DNA of 64,000 bases from Rapidithrix thailandica (GCF_039710355.1 NZ_JBDKWZ010000001.1:868001-932000), one strand, 5' to 3'. Numbered from the stretch's first letter, positions 25,007 through 34,778 are shown. The notes: generated by a model from the letters alone, not told the origin. Numbers and translations are program-made.

Positions 25007-26440
25007 ATGCAAATAGTTTCAGAAGTGCGAGAGCCTTTGGTAACGGGAGGCAAGACGATCAAAGATGTTACCGAAGATATCAGTAGGCACGTGGAGAACG
25101 CTCCCACTAAGTCGTGGTTTGTGGCCTTCTTCATCTCCCTGGTGGTGCTATTTACCGGAGGGTATTTCTTAGGCGATATGCTGTGGAATGGGATTGGTAG
25201 ATGGGGTTTGAACCGAACGGTACAATGGGCTTGGGATATTACCAACTTCGTATGGTGGGTAGGTATTGGTCACGCAGGTACCCTGATTTCCGCCATTTTG
25301 TTATTGTTCCGTCAAAAGTGGAGAACTTCCATTAACCGGGCTGCAGAGGCAATGACCATCTTTGCCGTAATTTGTGCCGCCATCTGGCCGGTCGTTCACA
25401 TGGGACGCCCTTGGGTAGGAGCTTACTGGGCACTGCCTTTACCAAACACCTTCGGCTCCTTGTGGGTAAACTTCAACTCCCCGCTCCTTTGGGACGTATT
25501 TGCAATCAGTACTTATTTCTCGGTCTCTTTGTTGTTCTGGTTCATTGGCCTGGTACCTGATTTTGCCACTATCCGTGACCGTGCCACTACTAAAGGATCT
25601 CGTTTGGTTTACGGTATGTTAAGCCTTGGGTTCAACGGATCGGCCAAAACCTGGATGCACTACGAATCGGTTTCTTTGATTCTGGCGGGACTTTCAACGC
25701 CTCTGGTACTTTCTGTTCACACCATCGTATCTTTTGACTTTGCAACGTCAGTAATTCCCGGGTGGCACACCACCATTTTCCCTCCTTACTTCGTTGCCGG
25801 TGCGATTTTCTCAGGATTTGCCATGGTATTGACCTTGATGTTGATCACCCGCCACGTGTATAAATTAAAAGATTATATCACAATGGAACACATCGAAATG
25901 ATGAACGTCATCATTTTGGTTACAGGCTCCATTGTGGGTATTGCTTATATTACTGAGTTTGTGATTGCTTGGTACTCGCAAGTCCCTTACGAGCAATATG
26001 CTTTCGTCAACCGTATGACCGGACCTTACTGGTGGGCATACTGGTCAATGATGACGTGTAATGTGATTTCACCTCAGTTATTCTACTTTAAGAAAATCAG
26101 AACCAGTATCACCATGACTTTCTTCCTTTCGGTAGTGGTGAATATCGGAATGTGGTTTGAGCGATTTGTAATTATCGTTACTTCCCTGCACAGAGATTTC
26201 TTACCTTCCAGCTGGGCATATTTCACTCCTTCTGTATACGATATCATGTGTTATGTGTTCACTTTCGGCTTATTCTTTACTTTATTCTTCTTGTTTGCCA
26301 AGTTCTTCCCTGTGATTAACATGGCGGAGGTGAAGGCCATTCTGAAAGAATCCAGCTCTAAAGTATACCGGGGACGGGATACCATTAGCAACGATTTAGT
26401 ACCTGAGGAAGACAGAGTACGTGAACACGAAATAGCTTAA
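25007..26440 (+). CDS. actC: Alternative complex III ActC (NrfD-like quinol site subunit)
   Basis: A 477-residue integral membrane protein of the NrfD/PsrC family with about ten hydrophobic helices (for example FVAFFISLVVLFTGGYFLGD and YDIMCYVFTFGLFFTLFFLF). Conserved family stretches include ITNFVWWVGIGHAGTLISA, WPVVHMGRPW and the RFVIIVTSLHRDFLP loop. ActC and ActF are homologous; ActC carries the likely quinol-oxidising site near the His/Asp residues of these loops. It is followed by actD after 27 nt. Confidence 0.95.
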   Translation: MQIVSEVREPLVTGGKTIKDVTEDISRHVENAPTKSWFVAFFISLVVLFTGGYFLGDMLWNGIGRWGLNRTVQWAWDITNFVWWVGIGHAGTLISAILLLFRQKWRTSINRAAEAMTIFAVICAAIWPVVHMGRPWVGAYWALPLPNTFGSLWVNFNSPLLWDVFAISTYFSVSLLFWFIGLVPDFATIRDRATTKGSRLVYGMLSLGFNGSAKTWMHYESVSLILAGLSTPLVLSVHTIVSFDFATSVIPGWHTTIFPPYFVAGAIFSGFAMVLTLMLITRHVYKLKDYITMEHIEMMNVIILVTGSIVGIAYITEFVIAWYSQVPYEQYAFVNRMTGPYWWAYWSMMTCNVISPQLFYFKKIRTSITMTFFLSVVVNIGMWFERFVIIVTSLHRDFLPSSWAYFTPSVYDIMCYVFTFGLFFTLFFLFAKFFPVINMAEVKAILKESSSKVYRGRDTISNDLVPEEDRVREHEIA

Positions 26441-26467
26441 ACGACAAAACGGAGAACTTAAATTCTT

Positions 26468-27079
26468 ATGGAAAAGAATAAACACTTTACAGTAGGTATT
26501 TTTGACGACCAGGATGTCTTATTAAAGGCGGTAAGGGAAGTGCGTAATCGAGGAGTGAAAATTGACGAAGTTTATTCTCCTTTTCCGGTGCACGGACTGG
26601 AACATGCCTTGGGGTATGCCCGTTCAAAAATGCCCATAGCCGCTTTCTTTTTCGGCCTTACCGGCACCATCCTGGCCATTTTGATGCAATCCTTGATGAT
26701 GGGAGTGGATTGGCCGATGATTATTGGAGGTAAACCTTTTATCGCAATTCCGGATTTTGTGCCTATTACTTTTGAGTTGACCGTATTGTTGTCAGCTTTC
26801 GGAATGTCTTTTACCTTCTTTTTTATCAGTGATTTGAAGCCGCATAAAGTGCCGAAAATCTTTGACCGCAGAAGTACGGACGATAAACACGTGATGACCA
26901 TTGACTTGGCGGCTAACCGGATGGGAGAAGAGCAAATCAATGCTGTGTTGAAAGAGGTAGAGGCAGAAGAAGTTTACAGAAAAGACTTTACCGATGAAGA
27001 AAACGAAGGCTCTTTCATCAAATACGTGGTAGATCTGTTTACGAATGGTGTCACTAGTTCAAGTAGAAAACTCAGCTAA
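26468..27079 (+). CDS. actD: Alternative complex III ActD (DUF3341)
   Basis: A 203-residue protein. The cytosolic N-terminus (HFTVGIFDDQDVLLKAVREV, VYSPFPVHGLEHALG) is followed by two transmembrane helices (AAFFFGLTGTILAILMQSL and ELTVLLSAFGMSFTFFFI) and a cytosolic tail. The DUF3341 pattern is clear, including FVPITFELTVL. ActD caps the cytoplasmic side of the complex beside ActC. It sits between actC and actE with only 18-27 nt on either side. Confidence 0.94.
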   Translation: MEKNKHFTVGIFDDQDVLLKAVREVRNRGVKIDEVYSPFPVHGLEHALGYARSKMPIAAFFFGLTGTILAILMQSLMMGVDWPMIIGGKPFIAIPDFVPITFELTVLLSAFGMSFTFFFISDLKPHKVPKIFDRRSTDDKHVMTIDLAANRMGEEQINAVLKEVEAEEVYRKDFTDEENEGSFIKYVVDLFTNGVTSSSRKLS

Positions 27080-27097
27080 TAAAAAATTAAATATACG

Positions 27098-27766
27098 ATG
27101 TTAAGAGCGCTCTATATTTTTACGATTGGATTTATAGGATTGGCATTATGGGGCTGTAAGGCGGATAAAAATTATCCCGGTGTGGAATATGCCCCGAATA
27201 TGTACCATTCGGTTCCTTACGAGCCTTTGAGCCAGATTACCCACGAGGAATTTCCGGAGGGGGTCATAGGAAGCCGCTTCTATATTGCAAATTCTACCCC
27301 TTATAACGACTACAATGGCAAAAAGCCGATGAACGTCTTAAAACCGGTAGAAGGGACCGTTCCCCGGCAAAACTTTTCCTCTGTCACGAAAAATAATGTC
27401 AATACATTGGATCAACCGATCTTGTATTATGACTTACACAAAGACAGCGTGGATTTGGCCGGCCGTATCTTGAAAAACCCCGTACCGAAAACAGACGAGA
27501 TGGTAGCGGAAGGGAAAGACCTTTACCTTTCGTACTGCTCTCACTGCCACGGTGAAAGCGGAGACGGTAAAGGAAAAGTAGGAGATGTTTACAAAGGGGT
27601 GCCTAACTATGCTACAGGCCGATACAAAACCCTGACGGAAGGATATGTCTTTCACGTGATTACCCATGGTAAAGGGCGTATGTGGCCTCACAAGTCCCAG
27701 TTGAACCCTGAGGAGCGTTGGAAGGTCGTACATTATGTACAGAAGTTACAAAAAGGGGAAAATTAA
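27098..27766 (+). CDS. actE: Alternative complex III ActE (monohaem cytochrome c lipoprotein)
   Basis: A 222-residue lipoprotein (signal MLRALYIFTIGFIGLALWGC, lipobox LWGC) with one haem motif CSHCH in LYLSYCSHCHGESGDGKGKV and a candidate Met ligand in KGRMWPHKSQL. The N-terminal part (DKNYPGVEYAPNMYHSVPY) is typical of ActE. The protein transfers electrons from the ActA/ActB side to downstream carriers or directly to the oxidase. It is cotranscribed between actD and actF. Confidence 0.93.
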   Translation: MLRALYIFTIGFIGLALWGCKADKNYPGVEYAPNMYHSVPYEPLSQITHEEFPEGVIGSRFYIANSTPYNDYNGKKPMNVLKPVEGTVPRQNFSSVTKNNVNTLDQPILYYDLHKDSVDLAGRILKNPVPKTDEMVAEGKDLYLSYCSHCHGESGDGKGKVGDVYKGVPNYATGRYKTLTEGYVFHVITHGKGRMWPHKSQLNPEERWKVVHYVQKLQKGEN

Positions 27767-27814
27767 TCTTTAGGATCAGTCAAGCAGTCATTGCAGATAT
27801 AAAATAGCTTTACA

Positions 27815-29137
27815 ATGAGTCACGAGATCAAAAACGTTGAGGAGTATTTTCAAATCTCTCCCAAGTTGAAGAAAAACCTGGCGATCATTTTGGGAATCGG
27901 ATTGGTGTTATTTGTGATCGGTTTGTTCCAGGTGTCCAGTTCAGGAGGCGAACACCATGGCGATCATCACGGTGAATTGATAAATGCGGCTTCCACCGCT
28001 TCTGTTCAAGGGGCCGCAGCCGTAGAGGCTGAAGGACACGGCTTCCACTGGATACAACGCTTGTATGCCAACTTATGGATTAACAATATCTACTTTATCG
28101 GAATTGCCATCATTGGCGTATTCTTCTTCGCGATCCAGTATATTGCCAATGCAGGTTGGTCAGTCGTTTTATTACGTATTATGTCTGCATTGAGTACTTT
28201 TTTGCCCATTGCGGCTGTCTTGATGATTGTGACTTTCTTTTTTGCAAATCACGATTTGTTCCACTGGACTCACGAGGGGATTGCTGACCCGGCTTCTGAT
28301 AACTACGATGCCATCATTGCCGGGAAAGTAGGCTTTTTGAACTTACCGTTCTATTGGTCTCGTTTAATCATTTTCTTAGGCGTATGGATCTTGTTTGCTT
28401 GGATGTTAAGAAAGCAATCCGGAAAAGAAGAATCCATTGGCGGAGTGAAATTGTACAAAAACACGACAAAGCTTTCGGGGGCCTTCCTGATTTTCTTTGG
28501 AATTTCTTCTTCCGTAGCTGCTTGGGATTGGATCATGTCTATTGATACACACTGGTACAGTACCATGTTCGGTTGGTATGTGTTTGCCAGTTGGTTCGTT
28601 TCCGGCTTAGCCGCGATTACTTTGATCGCTGTATTGTTGAAGGATGCAGGGTTTATGAAAGTCTTGAACGAAAATCACTTACACGATATGGGTAAGTTTG
28701 TATTCGGATTTAGCATTTTCTGGACATACATCTGGTTCTCTCAGTTCTTGTTGATTTACTATGCCAACATTCCTGAAGAGACCGTCTATTTCTGGGAAAG
28801 GTTGAACAGTGACTACTACTCCAAATTTATCTTTATCAACTTGTTCCTGAATTTCTTCTTCCCATTCCTGGGCTTAATGACCAGAGATGCCAAGAGAAAA
28901 ATTATATTATTGAAAATTGTCTGTGTAATCGTACTGATCGGGCACTGGCTGGATTTCTACCTGATGGTAACGCCGGGTACCTTAAAAGGCCACGGAAACT
29001 TTGGCTTCCTGGAAATTGGGTTAACCATGATTTACTTGGCCGTATTTGCCTTTGTAGTGGCTAATGCACTGACCAAGTTGCCTTTGATACCTAAAAAACA
29101 CCCAATGTTGGAGGAAAGTCTGCATCATCACACCTGA
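27815..29137 (+). CDS. actF: Alternative complex III ActF (NrfD-like)
   Basis: A 440-residue integral membrane protein, the second NrfD-type subunit, with about ten helices. A His-rich segment (EHHGDHHGE) follows the first helix. Conserved stretches include HWTHEGIADP, FYWSRLIIFLGVWILFAWML, WDWIMSIDTHWYSTMFGWYV and WLDFYLMVTPGTL. It forms the membrane core with ActC. A 160-bp gap with two hairpins separates it from coxB, the only long gap in the cluster. Confidence 0.95.
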   Translation: MSHEIKNVEEYFQISPKLKKNLAIILGIGLVLFVIGLFQVSSSGGEHHGDHHGELINAASTASVQGAAAVEAEGHGFHWIQRLYANLWINNIYFIGIAIIGVFFFAIQYIANAGWSVVLLRIMSALSTFLPIAAVLMIVTFFFANHDLFHWTHEGIADPASDNYDAIIAGKVGFLNLPFYWSRLIIFLGVWILFAWMLRKQSGKEESIGGVKLYKNTTKLSGAFLIFFGISSSVAAWDWIMSIDTHWYSTMFGWYVFASWFVSGLAAITLIAVLLKDAGFMKVLNENHLHDMGKFVFGFSIFWTYIWFSQFLLIYYANIPEETVYFWERLNSDYYSKFIFINLFLNFFFPFLGLMTRDAKRKIILLKIVCVIVLIGHWLDFYLMVTPGTLKGHGNFGFLEIGLTMIYLAVFAFVVANALTKLPLIPKKHPMLEESLHHHT

Positions 29138-29200
29138 TCCTGCAGATTTATAAACTCCAAACAGTATCTTTACACAAATAGATATATCAAAAAACGGATA

Positions 29201-29255
29201 ATGTACAGATCGGAGGAAACCGCATCTGTACATCGTCCCTCCGGATGGGATTTTT
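29201..29255 (+). promoter_or_regulatory. Attenuator-like hairpins between actF and coxB
   Basis: Hairpin 1: ATGTACAGATCGG (29201-29213) pairs with CCG (29220-29222) and ATCTGTACAT (29224-29233). Hairpin 2: TCCC pairs with GGGA and runs into TTTTTG (29236-29255). A near-match -7 box TATCTTTA lies upstream at 29165-29172. The arrangement could be an internal promoter with a structured leader, or a partial terminator that sets act to cox ratio. Confidence 0.45.
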
Positions 29256-29300
29256 GAGACAACTGTTGTACTACCGGAATGAATTAATCTAAATCTGAAT

Positions 29301-30329
29301 ATGACTACCGCTCTATTTTTATTAGGAGGATTTTTACTTTTAGCCGTTTTTGTCCTGGTCTACAGGATAATTGTACTGGTGAGTATTGCGAAAGGAGATT
29401 CTGAAAAGAAGGCCTCTACCAGTAATAAAATTAACGCCTTGCTGTTCCCTGTATCGTTTGTAGGGATGTTCGGCTTGATTTTCTGGTATTCGGGAATTGC
29501 CAAAGAAGATTTGCTTCCGGAAGCTTCTTCCCTACATGGTGTGAAAACAGACGAACTGTTTTGGATCACCATAGCTGTAATTATGGTTGCCTTTTTTGCG
29601 ACCCACTTATTATTATTCTTTTTTCCGTATAAGTATCAATACAAAGAAGGAAGAAAGGCTTTGTTTTTTCCTGAAAATGATAAACTTGAGCTGGTCTGGA
29701 CAGTTATTCCTGCCCTTGTAATGACCGTCTTGGTGTTTTCGGGATGGAGAGTGTGGTCAGATATTACGTCTCCGGCTCCTGATGAAGCCGTGGAAATTGA
29801 GGTAATGGGAAAACAATTTAACTGGCAATTACGCTATGGAGGAAAAGACGGAAAAGTAGGCCGTCACGATTTCTTGAAAATCGATGCGACCAACTCCATG
29901 GGAGTCGACTTTACCGATCCGAAATCCTTAGATGATTTTATCCCCGGTAAATTAATCTTGCCTAAAGGACGCCCTGTTAACTTGAAAATCCGCTCCAGAG
30001 ATGTGATTCATAGTGTGTTCTTACCTCATTTTCGTGTGAAAATGGATGCGGTACCAGGAATGCAAACCAACTTCTGCTTTACGCCAACCAAAACCACCGA
30101 AGAAATGCGGGTAGAAACCAACAACCCGAATTTCAACTATGAGATGGCTTGTACGGAAATTTGTGGAAGTAGCCACTTTGCAATGAAACTGGCTGTGGAA
30201 GTACTCGAACCGGAAGAGTTTGACAAATGGTACAGCGAGCAAGAGCCTTGGGCTTCTAAAAACCCTGATGTACTTGCCAAAGCCTTGGGGCAACCTGAAG
30301 AACTTGCACAAGTTGAAGAGAAGAAATAA
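29301..30329 (+). CDS. coxB: Cytochrome c oxidase subunit II
   Basis: A 342-residue subunit with four hydrophobic N-terminal segments (more than the usual two; the last two, FWITIAVIMVAFFATHLLLF and VWTVIPALVMTVLVFSGWRV, correspond to the standard hairpin). The periplasmic cupredoxin domain has the WQLRYGG strand, the histidine in DVIHSVFLPHFRVKMDAVPG and the binuclear CuA site CTEICGSSHFAM. It accepts electrons from a c-type cytochrome, here probably ActA/ActE. No fused cytochrome domain is present. coxA follows after 32 nt. Confidence 0.96.
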   Translation: MTTALFLLGGFLLLAVFVLVYRIIVLVSIAKGDSEKKASTSNKINALLFPVSFVGMFGLIFWYSGIAKEDLLPEASSLHGVKTDELFWITIAVIMVAFFATHLLLFFFPYKYQYKEGRKALFFPENDKLELVWTVIPALVMTVLVFSGWRVWSDITSPAPDEAVEIEVMGKQFNWQLRYGGKDGKVGRHDFLKIDATNSMGVDFTDPKSLDDFIPGKLILPKGRPVNLKIRSRDVIHSVFLPHFRVKMDAVPGMQTNFCFTPTKTTEEMRVETNNPNFNYEMACTEICGSSHFAMKLAVEVLEPEEFDKWYSEQEPWASKNPDVLAKALGQPEELAQVEEKK

Positions 30330-30361
30330 AGTAATAGTATAAATATTTTAAATATAGGCAT

Positions 30362-32260
30362 ATGTCAACCGTAGACATTGATATAAAAGAAATGGTGCAT
30401 GGTGGAGATGATCATCACGGAGATCATGAACACCATCATGAAAACTTTTTTTCCAAATATGTTTTCTCCCTGGATCACAAAATGATCGCCAAGCAATTCC
30501 TGATCACAGGGATGTTCTGGGCATTGATCGGAGGGGCCTTGTCTTTGATCTTCCGTTTGCAGTTAGGGTTTCCTGAAGCCAGTCTGGAATTCTTAAGACC
30601 GATTCTGGGCAAATGGATTACAGAAGCAGGAAAGTTAGATCAGGAATTTTACCTGGCCGCTGTGACCATGCACGGTACCATCATGGTATTCTTTGTGCTT
30701 ACGGCCGGCTTGAGTGGTACTTTCAGTAACTTCTTGATCCCTTTACAAATCGGAGCCCGTGATATGGCTTCCGGTTTCATGAACATGTTGTCGTACTGGT
30801 TCTTTTTCCTTTCCAGTGTGGTCATGTTGGTGTCTTTATTTATCGAAACAGGTCCTGCCTCCGGAGGTTGGGTAGCTTATCCGCCTTTGAGTGCCTTGGA
30901 GCAAGCAATGTCCGGTTCCGGCTTGGGGATGACTCTCTGGCTGGCGAGTATGGCTTTGTTCATCGTATCTCAACTGTTAGGAGGTGTAAACTATATTAGT
31001 ACGGTTATTAACATGCGGACCAATGGCTTGTCTTTCGCCAAGTTGCCGTTGACGGTATGGGCGTTTTTCATCACTGCGGCAATTGGTCTTTTGGCCTTCC
31101 CGGTGTTATTCGCTGCCGCTTTGTTGTTGATCTTCGACCGTAGCTTCGGAACAAGTTTCTACTTAAACGAAATCTATATTGCCGGCGAGGCCTTAGCGAA
31201 CGTAGGAGGAAGTCCTGTTTTATATCAGCACTTGTTCTGGTTCTTAGGTCACCCTGAAGTATATATTGTATTGTTACCTGCATTGGGTATCACCTCAGAA
31301 GTCATTTCTACCAGCGCTCGCAAGCCGATCTTTGGTTACAGAGCTATGGTTGGATCTATCTTGGGTATTGCCGTCCTGTCATTTATCGTATGGGCACACC
31401 ATATGTTCGTGTCAGGGATGAACCCCTTCCTCGGAACCGTCTTTATGTTATTGACGCTGATCATTGCGGTACCTTCTGCGGTGAAGTCCTTTAATTATCT
31501 GACCACTCTTTGGAAAGGGAATATCGTGTTTACTCCGGCTATGTTATTCTCAATCGGTTTGGTGTCTTTGTTCATCTCAGGTGGTCTTACGGGGATTATC
31601 TTAGGGAACTCAGCATTGGATATCCAATTGCACGATACCTATTTCGTAGTTGCTCACTTCCACTTGGTAATGGGTAGTGCCTCCTTCTTCGGGATGATGG
31701 CCGGTATTTATCACTGGTTCCCGAAAATGTACGGACGTATGATGAACGAAAAATTGGGATACGTACATTTCTGGTTGACCTTCGCTGGGGCTTATATGGT
31801 GTTCTTCCCTATGCACTATATCGGTATTGCCGGATTCCCTAGAAGATATTACTCTTTCACGAAGTTTGATGCCTTCAGCAGTTTCTCTGACTTGAATATG
31901 TTGATCAGTGTAGCCGCAATCATCACCGTGTTCGCTCAGTTTATCTTTGTATTTAACTTCTTCTATAGTATCTACCGGGGTAAGAAAGCTACGAAGAACC
32001 CTTGGAAATCCAATACCTTGGAGTGGACAACTCCTGTAGAACCGGGGCATGGCAACTGGCCGGGTGAAGTGCCTACCGTATACCGTTGGCCTTACGATTA
32101 CAGTAAGCCCGGAGCATCAGAGGATTTCATCCCTCAAAACGTTCCTTTCTCTGACACACCTGAATCTAACTTTGCACAAGAAAAAGAATTGGCAAAATTA
32201 GAACAAGAAGAAAAACAGAAAGGCGCTAGAGTCTTAAAAGAAGACAATGGAGAAGCTTAA
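30362..32260 (+). CDS. coxA: Cytochrome c oxidase subunit I
   Basis: A 632-residue haem-copper oxidase subunit with twelve helices. It has a His-rich N-terminus (GGDDHHGDHEHHHENFF), the low-spin haem ligand in TMHGTIMVFF, the CuB/Tyr motif GHPEVYIVLLP (A-family, with the D-channel-type Glu), WAHHMFVSGM, and the proximal haem ligands in HDTYFVVAHFHLVMGS. It reduces oxygen to water and pumps protons. It ends the cluster: a terminator follows at 32290 and no subunit III or IV gene is adjacent, so those must be elsewhere. Confidence 0.97.
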   Translation: MSTVDIDIKEMVHGGDDHHGDHEHHHENFFSKYVFSLDHKMIAKQFLITGMFWALIGGALSLIFRLQLGFPEASLEFLRPILGKWITEAGKLDQEFYLAAVTMHGTIMVFFVLTAGLSGTFSNFLIPLQIGARDMASGFMNMLSYWFFFLSSVVMLVSLFIETGPASGGWVAYPPLSALEQAMSGSGLGMTLWLASMALFIVSQLLGGVNYISTVINMRTNGLSFAKLPLTVWAFFITAAIGLLAFPVLFAAALLLIFDRSFGTSFYLNEIYIAGEALANVGGSPVLYQHLFWFLGHPEVYIVLLPALGITSEVISTSARKPIFGYRAMVGSILGIAVLSFIVWAHHMFVSGMNPFLGTVFMLLTLIIAVPSAVKSFNYLTTLWKGNIVFTPAMLFSIGLVSLFISGGLTGIILGNSALDIQLHDTYFVVAHFHLVMGSASFFGMMAGIYHWFPKMYGRMMNEKLGYVHFWLTFAGAYMVFFPMHYIGIAGFPRRYYSFTKFDAFSSFSDLNMLISVAAIITVFAQFIFVFNFFYSIYRGKKATKNPWKSNTLEWTTPVEPGHGNWPGEVPTVYRWPYDYSKPGASEDFIPQNVPFSDTPESNFAQEKELAKLEQEEKQKGARVLKEDNGEA

Positions 32261-32289
32261 TAAGCAGCGTTAAGCAATCTCTTTAAATC

Positions 32290-32341
32290 ATAAAAGCTCA
32301 AAGCCACCTGGAATCAATCCGGGTGGCTTTGAGCTTTTATA
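32290..32341. terminator. Terminator after coxA
   Basis: ATAAAAGCTCAAAGCCACC pairs perfectly with GGTGGCTTTGAGCTTTTAT (19 bp) around a 13-nt loop. Confidence 0.9.
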
Positions 32342-32857
32342 TAATATAATAAGAGAAGCGAAAGCAACCGATGTTGTTTCCTCGGATGGACAGAAGACTG
32401 CTTTATCATCAAGCCATAGAAACAAATTGCTTTGGTAAGAAGGAGGTGGTAACTAAGGGACAGAAATTAAAAAAAGAAAGTAGCGGAGAAGAAGAGAGGG
32501 AATAGCAAAAAAACGAAAGGCTTAAAAATACACAAGGGTAGATGTACATCTACCCATTGTGATTCTTTCAACCAGCTATGAAAAAGAAATATTTAATGTA
32601 AAACATTAATATTTACTAATAGTAAAACAAAAATACGAAAATATTCTAAACGAAAAACCTTCTATTAAAAAAATCTTAGATAAACAAATCTTCTATTTTT
32701 TATTTTTTTGTTGAGAGGCTTAAAGGAAGTAAACGCACTTGTAGACAAAATGAATAGTTCAGTAAATCAGACCGGTAGCATTTTGCAAAAAACAATTGCG
32801 AACAGCAATCTTGCTGAGGCGGCTGTTTACCCTCTTTAAATAGCTGCAATGCCCACT
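32342..32857. other. Intergenic stretch between coxA and the DUF58 gene
   Basis: No gene is seen. A perfect 20-bp palindrome GGGTAGATGTACATCTACCC lies at 32536-32555, extended by CACAA/TTGTG outside it with one extra A. It is not next to any gene start, because the flanking genes converge here. Confidence 0.5.
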
Positions 32858-32880
32858 ATTTAAAACACCTCATCGCTTTT

Positions 32881-32923
32881 AAGAACAGGTTTAAAATCCA
32901 AAGGATGAAATTTACACATGCTT
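32881..32923. repeat. Right end of the dispersed palindromic element at the DUF58 stop
   Basis: CCAAAGGATGAAATTTACAC followed by ATGCTT matches the right end at 59463-59487 with few changes, and the preceding TTTTAAGAACAGGTTTAAAA also aligns loosely with it. The element ends exactly where the DUF58 coding region stops. Confidence 0.5.
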
Positions 32924-34254
32924 TAAATCAAACCCCTGGCTTTGAGTTCCAGGTATTTATTGAGCGTATTAACGGTAAGCTCTTCCGGAGCCGTGAGAAT
33001 ACTTTGAATCCCATGCCGCTGAAGTTCTTTTACGATTTGCCGTTTTTCAAAGGCCAGTTTTTCAGCAATGGTTTTCAAATACAACTCTTCGGTAGTTTTA
33101 GGGTAGGAATGAATGACTTCGTGCAGTTCCGTATTTTTAAAAAAGATCACGACCAGTAAATGACTTTTCGACAGGCTTTTCAAATACTTGAGTTGCCTTT
33201 CCATACCCGACAGCGTTTCAAAGTTGCTAAAAAGTAGTAAGAGGCTTCGTTGACTGATCTGTCTTTTTACCTGTACATACAGGTGTTCAAAGTTTGATTC
33301 TTTAAAAGCTGTTTTCTCTTTGTACAAAGTCTGAAGAATTTGTTTCATCTGGCTGTTTCGGTTCGATGCCGGCAGTACCGTTTTTACCTTTTTGTTAAAA
33401 GTAATCAGGCCGGCCTTGTCCTGCTTTCGTATTGCCACATTGCTGATTACCAAACTGGCATTGATGGCATAGTCCAGCAAGGTCATCCCTTCAAAAGGCA
33501 TCTTCATAACCCGCCCTTTGTCAATCAGAGCATATACCTGTTGAGAGCGTTCGTCCTGAAATTGATTGACCATAAAGGCATGTTTGCGGGCCGTAGCCGG
33601 CCAATTGATCGAGCGGTAATCATCGCCCTCCACATATTCTTTAATTTGCTCAAACTCCATGTTATGACCAATCCTGCGAATCTTTTTGATGCCTAGCTCA
33701 CTGAGCCGGTTAGAGATGGCCAGAAGTTCATATTGCCGCATTTGTAAAAATGAAGGGTATACGGGAAGGGTGGTTTCTTGTTTAAGCTGATACCTTCTGA
33801 CAGCCAAACGCAAGGGAGAACTCACAAACGTATTGATGGAGCCAAACAAATATTCGCCTCTCTTGACAGGGCGTAGAGAATATTGGTAAGTTTGGGAGGT
33901 GCCAGACGCCAGACGCCCGTTGATTTCCATATCCCGGATTTGAAACTGATAAGGCAGTTCATCTATGATTTGTACTTGTACGGGAAATTTATAAGCGTTG
34001 AAAACTTCTATATATATCGGGTTTTCATCACCATTGGAAAGCTTTTGAGGGCTGATCCGTTGGGCTTCTACCCCATTAGGCAAACGATATAAAAGTAAAA
34101 TATCCGTAAGAAACAGAGCGGCCAAACTGATGAAGTATACTTTGGCTACCGTAAACCATAGCGAGAAGCTAAAGCCCAAAATAAAGAGAAATATATTGAT
34201 ACCCAATGCGATGAATAAACGCTTATGGAGGTAAAAGGATTTGATAAACTTCAC
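32923..34254 (-). CDS. DUF58 domain protein
   Basis: A 443-residue protein with two adjacent N-terminal transmembrane helices (LFIALGINIFLFILGFSFSL and VYFISLAALFLTDILLLY), a beta-rich middle region, and the DUF58 core (IRRIGHNMEFEQIKEYVEGD, then DYRSINWPATARKHAFMVNQ) followed by a VWA-like segment with VYALIDKGRVM. DUF58 proteins usually sit next to a MoxR AAA+ ATPase and VWA proteins, as in Bat operons. Here it stands alone, although Bat-like genes occur 17 kb away. The function is not established. Its stop codon abuts an end of the dispersed repeat. Confidence 0.88.
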   Translation of the reverse strand: MKFIKSFYLHKRLFIALGINIFLFILGFSFSLWFTVAKVYFISLAALFLTDILLLYRLPNGVEAQRISPQKLSNGDENPIYIEVFNAYKFPVQVQIIDELPYQFQIRDMEINGRLASGTSQTYQYSLRPVKRGEYLFGSINTFVSSPLRLAVRRYQLKQETTLPVYPSFLQMRQYELLAISNRLSELGIKKIRRIGHNMEFEQIKEYVEGDDYRSINWPATARKHAFMVNQFQDERSQQVYALIDKGRVMKMPFEGMTLLDYAINASLVISNVAIRKQDKAGLITFNKKVKTVLPASNRNSQMKQILQTLYKEKTAFKESNFEHLYVQVKRQISQRSLLLLFSNFETLSGMERQLKYLKSLSKSHLLVVIFFKNTELHEVIHSYPKTTEELYLKTIAEKLAFEKRQIVKELQRHGIQSILTAPEELTVNTLNKYLELKARGLI

Positions 34255-34778
34255 AAGAGATACTTTTTAGTCAAGCAATAAGTCATAAAGTTAAGCGGAG
34301 GAAGGCTTATTAAAAAAGTTTGAATAGAATTTTTAAGACTGTTATAAAACTTTTCCTAAACATCCGAGACATACCGGGCCAAGGCTTGTGATGAATCCAA
34401 AAGAACGCGCAGCCGAAGGGAAACAAGTAATGAAAATAGCCCTGGAACTAAAGGGAAGGAAGGAAATCGGATTTCCTCTGATAAATTTTCAGAACTTACT
34501 TTATTATAAGTTGAAATTCAGTTATCTTCTTGTTTGTAATTCGTATGAAACGTTCATCAAAACAAATTCGATCTGTTACCTTTTAATAAAGATGTACGGG
34601 ATTTTTTAGCCGTTTTTCGCTAACAAAGTGTATTTCCGCAGTGGAAGTCAAGCATATTCTCTAAAAAGGGATAAACGTAAAAAGAAAAGTACCTTTATCA
34701 GGAGGCTTATAAAGTTGTATCAAGGGTTTTTTCCTTGTATTTATAGGTCACTTTGCTGGTAATTAACCTTTTAGCTTG
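34255..34778. other. Intergenic stretch, no gene supported
   Basis: AT-rich sequence between divergent genes. A 73-codon frame at 34388-34609 has no recognisable features. No terminator, tRNA or repeat was seen. Confidence 0.4.

Noticed and set aside
34388..34609. 73-codon plus-strand frame in the gap before the REC-kinase gene
   Set aside because: No start signal, no recognisable motif and AT-rich composition; probably chance.
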